Source of the DNA: an uncultured Acetatifactor sp.
GTDB lineage: Bacteria; Bacillota; Clostridia; Lachnospirales; Lachnospiraceae
Reading direction: 5' to 3'
Assembly: GCA_910579755.1 (NCBI GenBank)
Contig: CAJTVB010000019.1
Location: 7,228 to 71,227 of the forward strand
Length of the DNA: 64,000 bases
How positions within the stretch are numbered: position 1 is the stretch's first letter; each line of letters begins with the position of its first letter. The translations under genes were made by a program, and so were the position numbers. The notes below the pieces were generated by a model that saw only the letters and a list, made by a program, of their open reading frames with translations, searched no databases and was not told the origin of the DNA. This document shows, piece by piece, positions 1-8,833 of this stretch.

Positions 1-218
1 CCCACAAAAAAGGAATATGTATTGATCCGGTTCAGCGCATTTGTCAATTCCTCATCAATCTGGGCCGCCTTCAACTGTGCCGAATCCGCCGCATAATTTT
101 TGTTCCGCTCTTCCATGCGCTCTCTGTTCCTTGTGGTATACCAGTGAAACAGAATAATAATCGCTGCCAGAAAAAACAGGATATACGCGACGTTCTGCAG
201 TGTCCTCTTTTCCTTCAT
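1..218 (-). CDS. Membrane-anchored protein, C-terminus beyond window edge
   Basis: Only the first 72 residues are visible; the gene runs off the left edge. The ATG at 218-216 is preceded by a strong GGAGGGAG ribosome site 5 nt upstream. A short basic N-terminus (MKEKR) is followed by one hydrophobic segment at about residues 11-28, then a charged helical stretch rich in R, E, K and Q, so the visible part is a single-pass anchor with an external or coiled segment. It begins 60 nt after proC on the same strand, so co-transcription is likely. This layout occurs in sensor kinases and diguanylate cyclases, but no catalytic domain is visible and no function is assigned. Confidence 0.6.
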   Translation of the reverse strand, partial: MKEKRTLQNVAYILFFLAAIIILFHWYTTRNRERMEERNKNYAADSAQLKAAQIDEELTNALNRINTYSFFV

Positions 219-278
219 TCAAACTCCCTCCTCCGGTCAATCCTATCCTTTACTTTCACATCCTGCAAACCGAAAGTC

Positions 279-1082
279 TCACCCCTGAAGCTCCTCCGAG
301 GCCTTTCTGCACACCTCCATGGCCGACATGACTGCGGCGCGCAGCCCCTTTTCCTCTAAAACCTTCACGGCCTGAATGGTGGTCCCGCCGGGTGAGCATA
401 CCATATCCTTAAGCTCTCCCGGATGTATTCCTGTATCCAGCACCATCCTGGCGCTGCCTAAAACTGCCTGGGCTGCAAACTCATAAGCCTGCTTCCGGGG
501 CATTCCTCCTGCAACCGCCCCGTCCGCCATGGCTTCGATCAACATAAACACATAGGCAGGTGCACTGCCGCTGACACTGACTACCACATCCATCAGCCGC
601 TCCGGCACCACATAAGCCTTTCCAAAGGATTCCATCAACTCCGTAACCCGGCCAAGCTCCTCTTCCGTTACTTCTTCACCAGCACAGATCCCGGTACAGC
701 CTTCCATCACCAGCGCCGGCATATTGGGCATGCAGCGCACATATTTCAAATCTGGTCTGCCAAAGGCCTCCTTCAGCCGGGAAAGGCTGATGCCTGCGGC
801 CACGCTGACCACCAGCGTGCCGGGTGCTGCCGCTTCCCGAATTTCCCGGGCCGCCTGGAAAATCACGCCCGGCTTCACGGCCAGAATCAACAGCTGCGCC
901 GCCTCTGCGGCCTTAGCATTGCTTTCGGCCACGGATATTTGAAATCGGGCCTTCACCTTTTCCGCCGTAGCCACAGTCCGGCAGCTGCCGATAATGTCCT
1001 GGGGCTTTACCAGTCCCTTTCCCAGCATTCCGCCGATCATAGCCGCTGCCATATTTCCCAGCCCGATTATTCCGATCCTCAT
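279..1082 (-). CDS. proC: Pyrroline-5-carboxylate reductase
   Basis: Reduces 1-pyrroline-5-carboxylate to L-proline with NAD(P)H, the last step of proline synthesis, in the cytoplasm. The 267-residue product is full length for ProC. The N-terminal Rossmann motif reads GIIGLGNMAAAMIGG (residues 4-18). The C-terminal dimerisation and substrate region carries GSAPAYVFMLIEAMADG and SPGGTTIQAV, the family signature. The ATG at 1082 follows GGGGAGGAAG by 6 nt, which fixes the start. The 171-nt leader between the TrmH gene and this gene holds two copies of CTTCCCCCGGCATT (about 1099 and 1141, plus strand) but no clear regulatory RNA. Identification is secure. Confidence 0.96.
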   Translation of the reverse strand: MRIGIIGLGNMAAAMIGGMLGKGLVKPQDIIGSCRTVATAEKVKARFQISVAESNAKAAEAAQLLILAVKPGVIFQAAREIREAAAPGTLVVSVAAGISLSRLKEAFGRPDLKYVRCMPNMPALVMEGCTGICAGEEVTEEELGRVTELMESFGKAYVVPERLMDVVVSVSGSAPAYVFMLIEAMADGAVAGGMPRKQAYEFAAQAVLGSARMVLDTGIHPGELKDMVCSPGGTTIQAVKVLEEKGLRAAVMSAMEVCRKASEELQG

Positions 1083-1253
1083 TCTGTCTTCCTCCCCTAT
1101 TCTTCCCCCGGCATTTCCATTCCTGATATTTCAGCCGTTCTCTTCCCCCGGCATTCTCCGGCTCATCTCATGCCGCCTTCTGCCCTCCATCCTTCTCCGG
1201 CGGCTTCCTGCTCTCTCCGGCTCAAGCCCATGGGTTCCTGTCGCCAGGGCAGA

Positions 1254-2048
1254 TCAAGCCTGTTGCCTGCGCTGTCGGCGGGCCTCATAAGTCAGCAGCG
1301 CTGCCGCTACTCCCGCATTCAGCGACTCCACCCTGCCTTCCATGGGAATTTTCAAATACTCGTCCGCGGCCTCTGCCGTCTCCTGCCTCAGTCCCCGACC
1401 CTCGTTTCCGATCAGAAAAGCCGCCGCAGTCTTATAATCAAATTGGTCATAATATTTTTCGCCGGCCAGATGCGCCGCATACACGCGGATTCCTGCCGCC
1501 CGCATGCTCCCTATAGCCTCCCTAAGCTCCTCCGCATAGATAAACGGAACTCGAAATATGGAACCCATGGTTGCCCGGATAGTCTTGGGGTTAAAGAGAT
1601 CCACCGTTCCCCGACTCATAATAATCCCCGTAACCCCGGCTCCTTCTCCTGTCCGGAAAATCGTTCCCAGATTCCCGGGATCTTGAATATCCTCCAGCAC
1701 CGTCAGCAAAGGGCAGGGGGCTTGAAGCAGCTGTTCCAGCCGGTAAACGGGCTGCCCTGCCACACAGAGAATTCCCTGAGGAGTCTGTGTATCGGACATT
1801 TTTCGAAAAACCTCCGCCGACACTGTCTCATAGCCCGTCTGCTCCAGTTTTTCCCAAATCCTTGAGGAAACCGGCTCCCGATCCAGAATCTCACGGGAAA
1901 TATATACTTCCTTCAGGCATTCTGCCGGGGCCTCTTGAAAAAGCTTAAACCCCTCTGTCACAAAGACTCCTGTGCTGTGCCTCTCCCGGGCGCTGGCCTG
2001 CCATTGTACCACCTGTTTCACTCGTGGGTTGGAACTGCTGGTGATCAT
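1254..2048 (-). CDS. TrmH/SpoU-family RNA 2'-O-methyltransferase
   Basis: SPOUT-fold methyltransferase that uses S-adenosylmethionine to methylate a ribose 2'-OH in tRNA or rRNA; the exact site cannot be told. The N-terminus (FVTEGFKLFQEA) is the RNA 2'-O-ribose methyltransferase substrate-binding domain. The C-terminal half carries the three knot motifs: DIQDPGNLGTIFRT with FNPKTIRATMGSIFRVPF, then LIGNEGRGL, then IPMEGRVESLNAGVAAA. The start chosen is MITSSS at 2048, because AAGGAGAA lies 8 nt upstream; an in-frame ATG 21 nt earlier overlaps this site and is unlikely. The product is 264 residues, usual for the family. The gene lies upstream of proC in the same direction. Confidence 0.93.
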   Translation of the reverse strand: MITSSSNPRVKQVVQWQASARERHSTGVFVTEGFKLFQEAPAECLKEVYISREILDREPVSSRIWEKLEQTGYETVSAEVFRKMSDTQTPQGILCVAGQPVYRLEQLLQAPCPLLTVLEDIQDPGNLGTIFRTGEGAGVTGIIMSRGTVDLFNPKTIRATMGSIFRVPFIYAEELREAIGSMRAAGIRVYAAHLAGEKYYDQFDYKTAAAFLIGNEGRGLRQETAEAADEYLKIPMEGRVESLNAGVAAALLTYEARRQRRQQA

Positions 2049-2077
2049 CCAAATTCTCCTTTTTTGCAATTATGTTC

Positions 2078-2104
2078 CGCACTTCCCATCATGCGGCCTG
2101 GGCC
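2078..2104 (-). repeat. Leader repeat upstream of the TrmH-family gene
   Basis: Just upstream of the methyltransferase ribosome site the plus strand reads CGCACTTCCC-AT-CATGC, which nearly repeats CGCACTTCCC-GA-CATGC at 29,225-29,245 in front of another gene (18 of 21 positions agree by eye). It may be an intergenic repeat family or a leader structure. No function is claimed. Confidence 0.35.
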
Positions 2105-2189
2105 GTCAATGTTGCTTTTAACAATGCAGACAATTCATGAGAAAGCCCCCGCATACTTTGGCGTATAAAAAATTCTCCTCACACTTTGC

Positions 2190-2224
2190 AAAAGGGGCGG
2201 CTCTTCCCTACGGAACAGCCGCCC
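2190..2224 (-). terminator. Rho-independent terminator of pfkA
   Basis: Read on the minus strand, 40 nt after the pfkA stop: GGGCGGCT, a 14-nt loop, AGCCGCCC, then CTTTTGC. The eight-pair GC stem and short U-run fit an intrinsic terminator ending the dnaE-pfkA transcript. Confidence 0.7.
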
Positions 2225-2263
2225 TGCATCACAGTCCGCAGAATGCCCTGCAGGCAAGTGCCT

Positions 2264-3238
2264 CTAAACAGTCATCAGATGAGCCACCTCAAACTGATAA
2301 TTGTCGATGCTCTTGTTCATACCCAGTGCATCCTCTATATCGAAATCAACAAACGTACCCTCTTTGTATCCCACTACGCGGTTGGTCTTACCCTTCAGCA
2401 TAATGTCCACGGCATAGGCGCCCATGATAGACGCATAATATCGATCCATGGCAGTGGGATTTCCTCCCCGCTGCATGTAGCCCAGAATGGTAGCCCTGGT
2501 TTCGAGACCCGTGGCAGCCTCAATCCGTCTGGCCATGGAGGTGGAATGTCCGATTCCCTCTGCATTAATAATCAGATGGTGTGTCTTCCCCTTCTTTCTG
2601 CTCTCAATAATATGATTTATAATTTCCTGCTCATTATAATCGTATTTCTCCGGAAGCAGTACATCCTCAGCTCCGTTGGCAATGCCGCACCACAGAGCAA
2701 TATATCCTGCATGCCGCCCCATAACCTCAATAATACTGCAGCGCTCGTGGGATGACGAGGTATCCTTTACCTTGTCGATGGCCTGCATGGCGGTGTTTAC
2801 GGCTGTGTCAAAGCCTATGGTGTAATCCGTACAGGCAATGTCCAGATCGATGGTCCCGGGAACACCCACCGTGTTGATTCCATGTCTGGAAAGCGCCTGG
2901 GCGCCGCGGTAGGATCCGTCGCCTCCAATGACAACAATTCCGTCTATCCCATGCTCTCTGCAGATATCCGCTCCCTTTTGCTGGTATTCCTCTTCCTTGA
3001 ACTCCAGGCATCTGGCCGTTCCGAGAATAGTTCCGCCCCTCTGAATAATATCGGACACATTACGGGCCTGCATATCAATGATCTCCTCATTCAACAGCCC
3101 CGTATAGCCCCTCTTGATTCCCTTTACCTTCAATCCTCTGGCGATAGCGGTGCGGGCCACCGCACGGATCGCCGCATTCATACCGGGGGCGTCGCCTCCG
3201 CTTGTCAATACTCCAATTGTTTTGATCTCACCTGCCAT
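2264..3238 (-). CDS. pfkA: ATP-dependent 6-phosphofructokinase
   Basis: Phosphorylates fructose 6-phosphate to fructose 1,6-bisphosphate, the committed step of glycolysis. The 324-residue length matches bacterial PfkA (about 320). Visible signatures are the nucleotide loop GVLTSGGDAPGMNAAIRA (residues 9-26), GGDGSYRGA, the catalytic segment GTIDLDIACTDYTIGFDTA, which keeps both aspartates of the TIDxD motif, and VMGRHAGYIALW. The ATG at 3238 follows GGGAGGTAAACA. The position 228 nt downstream of dnaE in the same direction is the common dnaE-pfkA arrangement of Bacillota. A terminator follows at 2190-2224. Confidence 0.97.
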   Translation of the reverse strand: MAGEIKTIGVLTSGGDAPGMNAAIRAVARTAIARGLKVKGIKRGYTGLLNEEIIDMQARNVSDIIQRGGTILGTARCLEFKEEEYQQKGADICREHGIDGIVVIGGDGSYRGAQALSRHGINTVGVPGTIDLDIACTDYTIGFDTAVNTAMQAIDKVKDTSSSHERCSIIEVMGRHAGYIALWCGIANGAEDVLLPEKYDYNEQEIINHIIESRKKGKTHHLIINAEGIGHSTSMARRIEAATGLETRATILGYMQRGGNPTAMDRYYASIMGAYAVDIMLKGKTNRVVGYKEGTFVDFDIEDALGMNKSIDNYQFEVAHLMTV

Positions 3239-3466
3239 TGTTTACCTCCCGCTGATATATTGAGCATCCCAAAGCACCCCTCCGTCTGTGGTCATAAATG
3301 CTTTACGGATATACTCATTTTCCTTCCGCCGGCAATGCTTTGTGAAGCCGCCGGAAATCCTCTTCAAAATCTCTTCTGATGCATAAAACATTGGTCATAA
3401 TCTGCGCTGTCAAAGGACTTCGCACACAAACTGACACAAGTATTTTAATCTATTTTGATATGCTTT

Positions 3467-6400
3467 TCAATAGGCAGAGCCTGAAATTCCGCGAATTTTT
3501 ACATTTTCCTCTCCGAATGCCTCTGCCAGCTTCCGTCTCAGCTCCTCCCCTGCCCTTACCCGGAGATTGGGCGGAAGTACCTTGATTCCTCTGGTACTCT
3601 TCAAAAAAATGACAACATCGTCATTTCCATCAGAATCGGCAATGGCCCCCAGCAGTTCTTTTTCTCTGGCAAAGTAGCTGTCCGCGTCAGGAAATTGGAT
3701 CCACATACCGTCGGGCATTTTATTCCCGCTGGCATTTCCCGGCGGCGCTGTGTTCCCGGATCCAGGCTTTCCGAAACCGCCTCCGGTATAACCGCTGCGG
3801 CTGCTTCTGCCCCAGCCGCCCCGGCCCGGACCTTTTCCATAGCGGTCGGGAAAAATGGAACCCTCCGTCGTCTGGGCCGCCTCCTCGAAGCTGACAATCT
3901 GCTCGCAGATCAGCTTGCCGTCCTTGTCCTCTTCCAAATTGACGCGCCCTCTGACAAAGATTTTGGCATCCTCGGTCAGAAGAGGGCCATAGCGCTCGTA
4001 TTCCCCGGGGAACACCACCACCTCCACATTGCCCACCAGATCCTCCAGATTTAAAAACGACATCACCTTATCATTTTTGGTGTATTTTACGGTCTTGTCA
4101 GCTATCATGCCCCCTACCACCACTGTGGCCTGGTCACGGACACGCACTGCGCCGCTTTCCTCGTCCAGGGCAAAGTCGCCGGTAGTCTGGGTAATATGTT
4201 TTCTCCACAGCTCCTCGTAAGCCTCCAGGGGATGACCGCTGAGATAGATGCCCAGCACCTCCTTTTCAAAAGCCAGCAGCATGTCCTTGGTATATTCCCC
4301 CACATTGGGCATACGGATATCAAATTCCTCCTTCAGCGACTCGTCCGCAATGTCAAACAGAGAAATCTGCCCTGCCAGATTGTTCTTTTTATCCTTGGTG
4401 ATACGGTCCAGGATCTGCACATAGACGCTCATAAACTGCTTCCTGGTGCCTCCCAGACTGTCCAGCGCCCCTGCCTTAATAAAGTTTTCTATGATCCGCT
4501 TATTCAGCTCCTGCTCTGCGGACCTGGTGATAAAGTCCTTCAGATTGGTAAATGGTCCTCTCTCCTGCCGCTCCTGGATGATCCCATCGATTACAGGCCT
4601 CCCCACACTCTTTATGGCAGTAAGTGCATACCGGATCCGTCCCCCGGACACGGAAAATCCGCTTTTTCCCTCGTTGATATCCGGCGGCAGCATTTCGATC
4701 CCCATGCCCCGGCAGGTAAGAATGTATTCCGACACCTTTTTGGGATTGTCAATGACAGAAGTCATAAGCGCCGCCATAAATTCCACCGGATAATAATACT
4801 TCAGCCAGGCTGTCTGATAGGCCACTACCGCATAGCAGGCCGCATGAGACTTGTTGAAGGCATATTTGGCAAAATCCATCATGTTTTCATAGATCTCTCC
4901 CGCCGTTTTCTCATCGATGCCCCGGGCGATACAGCCGGGTACCCCTTCCTCCTGGTTTCCGTATATAAAATTGGCCCGCTCCTTCTCCATCACAGACTGC
5001 TTTTTCTTGCTCATGGCACGGCGGACAAGATCGCTTCGTCCCATGGTATAGCCTCCCAGGTCTCTCACGATCTGCATCACCTGCTCCTGATACACGATAC
5101 AGCCGTAGGTAGGTGCCAGAATCGGCTCCAGCTGAGGGCAGGAGTAGACCACCGCATCATGATTATTTTTCCCCTTAATATACTTGGGAATAAATTCCAT
5201 GGGCCCCGGCCGGTACAGAGAGATCCCGGCTATAATATCCTCCAGATTCCGGGGACGAAGCTCCTTCATAAAGCTCTTCATCCCCCCGCTTTCCAGCTGG
5301 AAAATGCCGTCTGTCCTGCCGGTGCCGATGGAGGCCAGCACCTGGGGATCATTGTAGTCAATATGATCTATATCAATATGCTCTCCCTTGACAGACGCTA
5401 CAAATTCCACGGCGTCATGGATCACCGTCAGCGTCCGCAGTCCCAGGAAATCCATTTTCAGAAGACCCAGCTCTTCCAGGGTCGTCATGGTAAACTGGGT
5501 GGTTATGGAACCGTCGCTGCCTCTGGAAAGAGGCACAAATTCATCGGCGGCCTCCGGACAGATCACCACTCCCGCCGCATGCATGGAGGTGTGTCTGGGA
5601 AGCCCCTCCAGCCGTTTGCTCATGTCAACGAGCCGGTGCACCTGTTCATCCTCCCGGTACAGCTTGCGAAACTCCGGATTTTTTTCCAGCGCCAGATCAA
5701 TGGTAATATTCAGCTCTCCCGGTATCATCTTGGCAATGGAATCCACAAAAGCATAGGGAAGATCCATCACACGTCCCACGTCACGGATCACACCCTTTGC
5801 CGCCAGCGTACCGAACGTAACAATCTGCACCACCTTGTCCGCGCCGTATTTGCGGCCCACATAATCAATGACCTCCTGCCTGCGGTTAAAGCAGAAGTCA
5901 ATGTCGATATCCGGCATGGACACCCGCTCCGGATTCAGGAAACGTTCAAACAGCAGACTGTACCGTATGGGATCGATGTTGGTAATCTTCAAGCAGTAGG
6001 ACACAATGCTGCCCGCCGCGGACCCCCGCCCCGGTCCCACCGGAATCCCGTTGCTGCGAGCATAATTAATAAAATCCCATACAATAAGGAAGTAATCCAC
6101 ATACCCCATGGCGCGTATAACACCCAGCTCATAGTCAAGGCGCTCTCTCAGGGTCTGCCCCGTGTCTCCCGCCGGCAGGCTGCCGTCCCCGTATCTCTCT
6201 TTCAGGCCCTGGTCACACAGACTGTTTAAATAGCTCCAGGAGTCATGCCCCTCCGGCACATCATATCGAGGCAGCTTTGTAACCCCGAACTCAATCTCCA
6301 CATTACAGCGATCTGCGATCCTCTGGGTATTCTCCACCGCCTCCCATGCGTAAGGAAAGAGACCCTTCATCTCCTCCTCGCTTTTTACATAATACTGGCC

Positions 6401-7120
6401 GCCCTCGTACCGCATCCGGTTTTCGTCCGCCAGCTTCTTGCCCGTCTGGAGACAGAGCAGAATGTCGTGAGAATCCGCATCCGCCGCATAGGTATAATGT
6501 ACATCGTTGGTGGCCGCAAGGGGAATATCCAGCTCCTTGCTCATTTTCAAGAGCTCCGTGTTGACCATTTTCTGCTCCGGCAGTCCATGATCCTGCAGCT
6601 CCAGGAAGAAGTTTTCCTTACCAAAGCAGGCCTCGTACCTTCTGGCCGCCTCCCTGGCCTCATAGGGCATTCCCTTGGCAATATACCTCTGCACCTCTCC
6701 CGCCAGGCAGGCCGACAGGGCAATAAGTCCCTCATGATACTGTTCCAGAACCTCCATATCCACCCGGGGCCTGTAATAATATCCCTCGGTAAAGCCCCGG
6801 CTGACAATCTTCATCAGGTTTGCATATCCGGTATTGTTTTCCGCCAGCAGCACCAGATGGTAGTATCGGTCCTCGCCTCCGTTCAGCTCCTTGTCAAAGC
6901 GGGAGCCGGGGGCCACATACACCTCACAGCCCAGGATGGGGTGGATCCCCGCCTCTTTTGCCGCCCGATAAAAATCGATCACGCCGTACATGACTCCGTG
7001 ATCCGTAATGGCCGCACTGTCCATGCCCAGCTCCTTCACCCGGGAAACATATTCTTTGATTTTGTTGGAACCGTCCAAAAGAGAATATTCCGTGTGAACA
7101 TGAAGATGAGCAAATGCCAT
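3467..7120 (-). CDS. dnaE: DNA polymerase III subunit alpha, DnaE type
   Basis: Replicative C-family polymerase subunit of 1217 residues. The N-terminal PHP domain begins with HLHVHTEYSLLDGSNK (residues 5-20). The palm aspartates lie in PDIDIDF (403-409), after GPGRGSAAGSIVSY (362-375). Finger and helix-hairpin-helix regions follow, then a C-terminal OB fold (VVVGGMIADKT). Residues about 1094-1134 form a glycine-, serine- and arginine-rich linker with no resemblance to the core enzyme, followed by about 83 conserved residues. The ATG at 7120 has GGGAGGG 7 nt upstream. The leader contains two hairpins (separate entry). The gene precedes pfkA on the same strand. Confidence 0.97.
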   Translation of the reverse strand: MAFAHLHVHTEYSLLDGSNKIKEYVSRVKELGMDSAAITDHGVMYGVIDFYRAAKEAGIHPILGCEVYVAPGSRFDKELNGGEDRYYHLVLLAENNTGYANLMKIVSRGFTEGYYYRPRVDMEVLEQYHEGLIALSACLAGEVQRYIAKGMPYEAREAARRYEACFGKENFFLELQDHGLPEQKMVNTELLKMSKELDIPLAATNDVHYTYAADADSHDILLCLQTGKKLADENRMRYEGGQYYVKSEEEMKGLFPYAWEAVENTQRIADRCNVEIEFGVTKLPRYDVPEGHDSWSYLNSLCDQGLKERYGDGSLPAGDTGQTLRERLDYELGVIRAMGYVDYFLIVWDFINYARSNGIPVGPGRGSAAGSIVSYCLKITNIDPIRYSLLFERFLNPERVSMPDIDIDFCFNRRQEVIDYVGRKYGADKVVQIVTFGTLAAKGVIRDVGRVMDLPYAFVDSIAKMIPGELNITIDLALEKNPEFRKLYREDEQVHRLVDMSKRLEGLPRHTSMHAAGVVICPEAADEFVPLSRGSDGSITTQFTMTTLEELGLLKMDFLGLRTLTVIHDAVEFVASVKGEHIDIDHIDYNDPQVLASIGTGRTDGIFQLESGGMKSFMKELRPRNLEDIIAGISLYRPGPMEFIPKYIKGKNNHDAVVYSCPQLEPILAPTYGCIVYQEQVMQIVRDLGGYTMGRSDLVRRAMSKKKQSVMEKERANFIYGNQEEGVPGCIARGIDEKTAGEIYENMMDFAKYAFNKSHAACYAVVAYQTAWLKYYYPVEFMAALMTSVIDNPKKVSEYILTCRGMGIEMLPPDINEGKSGFSVSGGRIRYALTAIKSVGRPVIDGIIQERQERGPFTNLKDFITRSAEQELNKRIIENFIKAGALDSLGGTRKQFMSVYVQILDRITKDKKNNLAGQISLFDIADESLKEEFDIRMPNVGEYTKDMLLAFEKEVLGIYLSGHPLEAYEELWRKHITQTTGDFALDEESGAVRVRDQATVVVGGMIADKTVKYTKNDKVMSFLNLEDLVGNVEVVVFPGEYERYGPLLTEDAKIFVRGRVNLEEDKDGKLICEQIVSFEEAAQTTEGSIFPDRYGKGPGRGGWGRSSRSGYTGGGFGKPGSGNTAPPGNASGNKMPDGMWIQFPDADSYFAREKELLGAIADSDGNDDVVIFLKSTRGIKVLPPNLRVRAGEELRRKLAEAFGEENVKIRGISGSAY

Positions 7121-7133
7121 GACAATCCCTCCC

Positions 7134-7186
7134 GTCCGCTATGGGCGGACATCTCGTGCGCATCCGAAGAAAGCCTTCGGACACGA
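7134..7186 (-). promoter_or_regulatory. Two adjacent hairpins in the dnaE leader
   Basis: On the minus strand the dnaE leader holds TCGTG..TCCGAAG..CTTCGGA..CACGA (7154-7186) and then GTCCGC-CCATA-GCGGAC (7134-7150), which ends directly against the GGGAGGG ribosome site. The second hairpin could modulate ribosome access. No known riboswitch consensus was recognised, so only the structure is reported. Confidence 0.45.
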
Positions 7187-7252
7187 TATTTTTCTGCAGG
7201 TAAAATTTACAGGATACCATACCAATATACTGAATTTCTAAGAATTTGTAAA

Positions 7253-7290
7253 GAAAAAAGGACACCGTCCCGGTTATGGAACGGCATCCT
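7253..7290 (-). terminator. Rho-independent terminator of metK
   Basis: Directly after the metK stop, the minus strand forms an imperfect stem (AGGATGCCGTTCC with GGGACGGTGTCCT, two G-U pairs) followed by TTTTTTC. It fits an intrinsic terminator separating metK from dnaE. Confidence 0.7.
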
Positions 7291-7298
7291 GTCAGTTC

Positions 7299-8513
7299 TT
7301 ATTTCAGATATTTCTTCAGCTCCTCCGCTTTGTCCAGCTTCTCCCAGGGAAGATCCAGATCGTTGCGTCCAAAATGTCCGTAGGCAGCTGTCTGCTTGTA
7401 AATAGGACGGCGCAGGTCAAGCATTTTAATGATTCCTGCGGGGCGCAGATCAAAGTTCTCCCGGATAATGCCTACCAGCTCCAGCTCGGTCAGCTTTCCG
7501 GTGCCGAAGGTGTCTACCCTGACAGAGGTAGGTCTGGCCACGCCTATGGCATAGGACAGCTGAATCTCGCATTTATCGGCCAGTCCTGCCGCCACAATAT
7601 TCTTTGCCACATACCGTGCCGCATAAGCCGCCGAACGATCCACCTTGGTGCAGTCCTTGCCGGAAAATGCGCCGCCGCCGTGACGGGCGTAGCCGCCGTA
7701 GGTGTCTACGATAATCTTTCTTCCCGTAAGTCCCGCATCCCCGTGAGGACCGCCAATTACAAAGCGTCCTGTAGGATTGATAAAGTACTTTGTATCCTTG
7801 TCCACAAGCGCAGCGGGCAGTATGGGATCCAGCACATACTTTTTGATGTCCTCATGGATCTGCTCCTGGCTCACATCAGGATCATGCTGGGTGGAAATTA
7901 CCACGGCCTCCAGACGCACCGGCCTTCCGTTCTCGTCATACTGCACGGACACCTGGCTCTTGCCGTCGGGCCGCAGATATGTAAGCGTTCCGTCCTTGCG
8001 CACCTGAGTCAGCTGTCTGGCCAGCTTATGGGCCAGAGAAATAGGGTAAGGCATATACTCCTCGGTCTCGTTGGTAGCATAGCCGAACATCATGCCCTGG
8101 TCGCCGGCGCCGATGGCTTCCAGCTGTTCCTCCGTCATCCCCATCTCTGCCGCCGCGCTTTGGCTCCTGGCCTCCAGGGCCTTGTCCACGCCCATGGCAA
8201 TATCCGCGGATTGCTCGTCAATAGCCACCATCACCGCACAAGTATTTCCATCAAAGCCATACTCCGACTTGTCATAGCCGATCTCCTTCACCGTATCCCG
8301 CACCAGCTTCTGAATATCCACATAAGCGCTGGTCGTGATCTCTCCGGTCACCAGCACGAAGCCGGTGCAGCTGGCTGTCTCACAGGCCACGCGGCTCATG
8401 GGATCCTTTTCCATCAGAGCATCCAGAATCGCGTCTGAAATGGCGTCGCACATTTTGTCAGGATGTCCTTCCGTGACGGATTCGGACGTAAACAACAGTT
8501 TTTCTTTTTCCAT
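7299..8513 (-). CDS. metK: S-adenosylmethionine synthetase
   Basis: Makes S-adenosylmethionine from methionine and ATP in the cytoplasm. The 404-residue product carries TSESVTEGHPDKMCDAISD (residues 9-27), the GAGDQGMMFGYATNET loop and the P-loop-like GGGAFSGKDCTKVDRSAAY. An intact S-box riboswitch and terminator sit in the leader (8624-8782), so the gene is expected to be switched off when its own product is abundant. A terminator follows the gene. Identification and control mode are both secure. Confidence 0.98.
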   Translation of the reverse strand: MEKEKLLFTSESVTEGHPDKMCDAISDAILDALMEKDPMSRVACETASCTGFVLVTGEITTSAYVDIQKLVRDTVKEIGYDKSEYGFDGNTCAVMVAIDEQSADIAMGVDKALEARSQSAAAEMGMTEEQLEAIGAGDQGMMFGYATNETEEYMPYPISLAHKLARQLTQVRKDGTLTYLRPDGKSQVSVQYDENGRPVRLEAVVISTQHDPDVSQEQIHEDIKKYVLDPILPAALVDKDTKYFINPTGRFVIGGPHGDAGLTGRKIIVDTYGGYARHGGGAFSGKDCTKVDRSAAYAARYVAKNIVAAGLADKCEIQLSYAIGVARPTSVRVDTFGTGKLTELELVGIIRENFDLRPAGIIKMLDLRRPIYKQTAAYGHFGRNDLDLPWEKLDKAEELKKYLK

Positions 8514-8623
8514 CTTTATCCTCTTTTCTGTGCTGTACTGGTAATTGTGTATTCTGGAGAGCCGGTTAACAGCACTATTCCGGTTCCTCCGGTGCTTTTA
8601 ATTTCACAGGACGGACCTTCCTT

Positions 8624-8659
8624 TTAAAAAAGAAAAGTCCGCCTACAGAATAAGCGGAC
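8624..8659 (-). terminator. Terminator of the metK riboswitch expression platform
   Basis: On the minus strand, 21 nt after the S-box aptamer, GTCCGC and GCGGAC close a hairpin with an 11-nt loop, followed by TTTTCTTTTTT. The 5' stem and loop include CTTATT, which is complementary to AATAAG in the 3' strand of the aptamer P1 helix, so an antiterminator can form when ligand is absent. Confidence 0.85.
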
Positions 8660-8680
8660 CTAAATCTTTCGATATTCAAT

Positions 8681-8782
8681 CCTCTTATTGTTCGACTCGT
8701 ACTCGCTCAGGTGGGCACCTTCCTCAAGGGGGTTGCCGTGGCTTCTTCGATCCTATGTATCTCCACCAACTCTGAATAAGAG
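8681..8782 (-). promoter_or_regulatory. SAM-I (S-box) riboswitch controlling metK
   Basis: Read on the minus strand, P1 is closed by CTCTTATT and AATAAGAG. Inside are the S-box landmarks GGTGGAG, GAAGCCACGGCAACC and GGAAGGTGCC, in the expected order and spacing. It lies in the leader of metK, the classical S-box target, and is followed by an intrinsic terminator. Binding of S-adenosylmethionine should stabilise P1 and allow the terminator to form, stopping transcription. Confidence 0.95.
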
Positions 8783-8833
8783 AAATCCTATGAAATTTTC
8801 TGCATATAAGCATACTATGAAAAGCGGCGTTTG

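Noticed and set aside
4196..6229. A 677-codon open frame on the plus strand
   Set aside because: Entirely antisense to dnaE, whose protein motifs are intact; rich in H, R and P as expected of a complement frame.
7134..7186. Leader of dnaE as a riboswitch
   Set aside because: Only simple hairpins are seen; no conserved aptamer core could be recognised.
7374..8438. A 354-codon open frame on the plus strand
   Set aside because: Antisense to metK, which is fully conserved.
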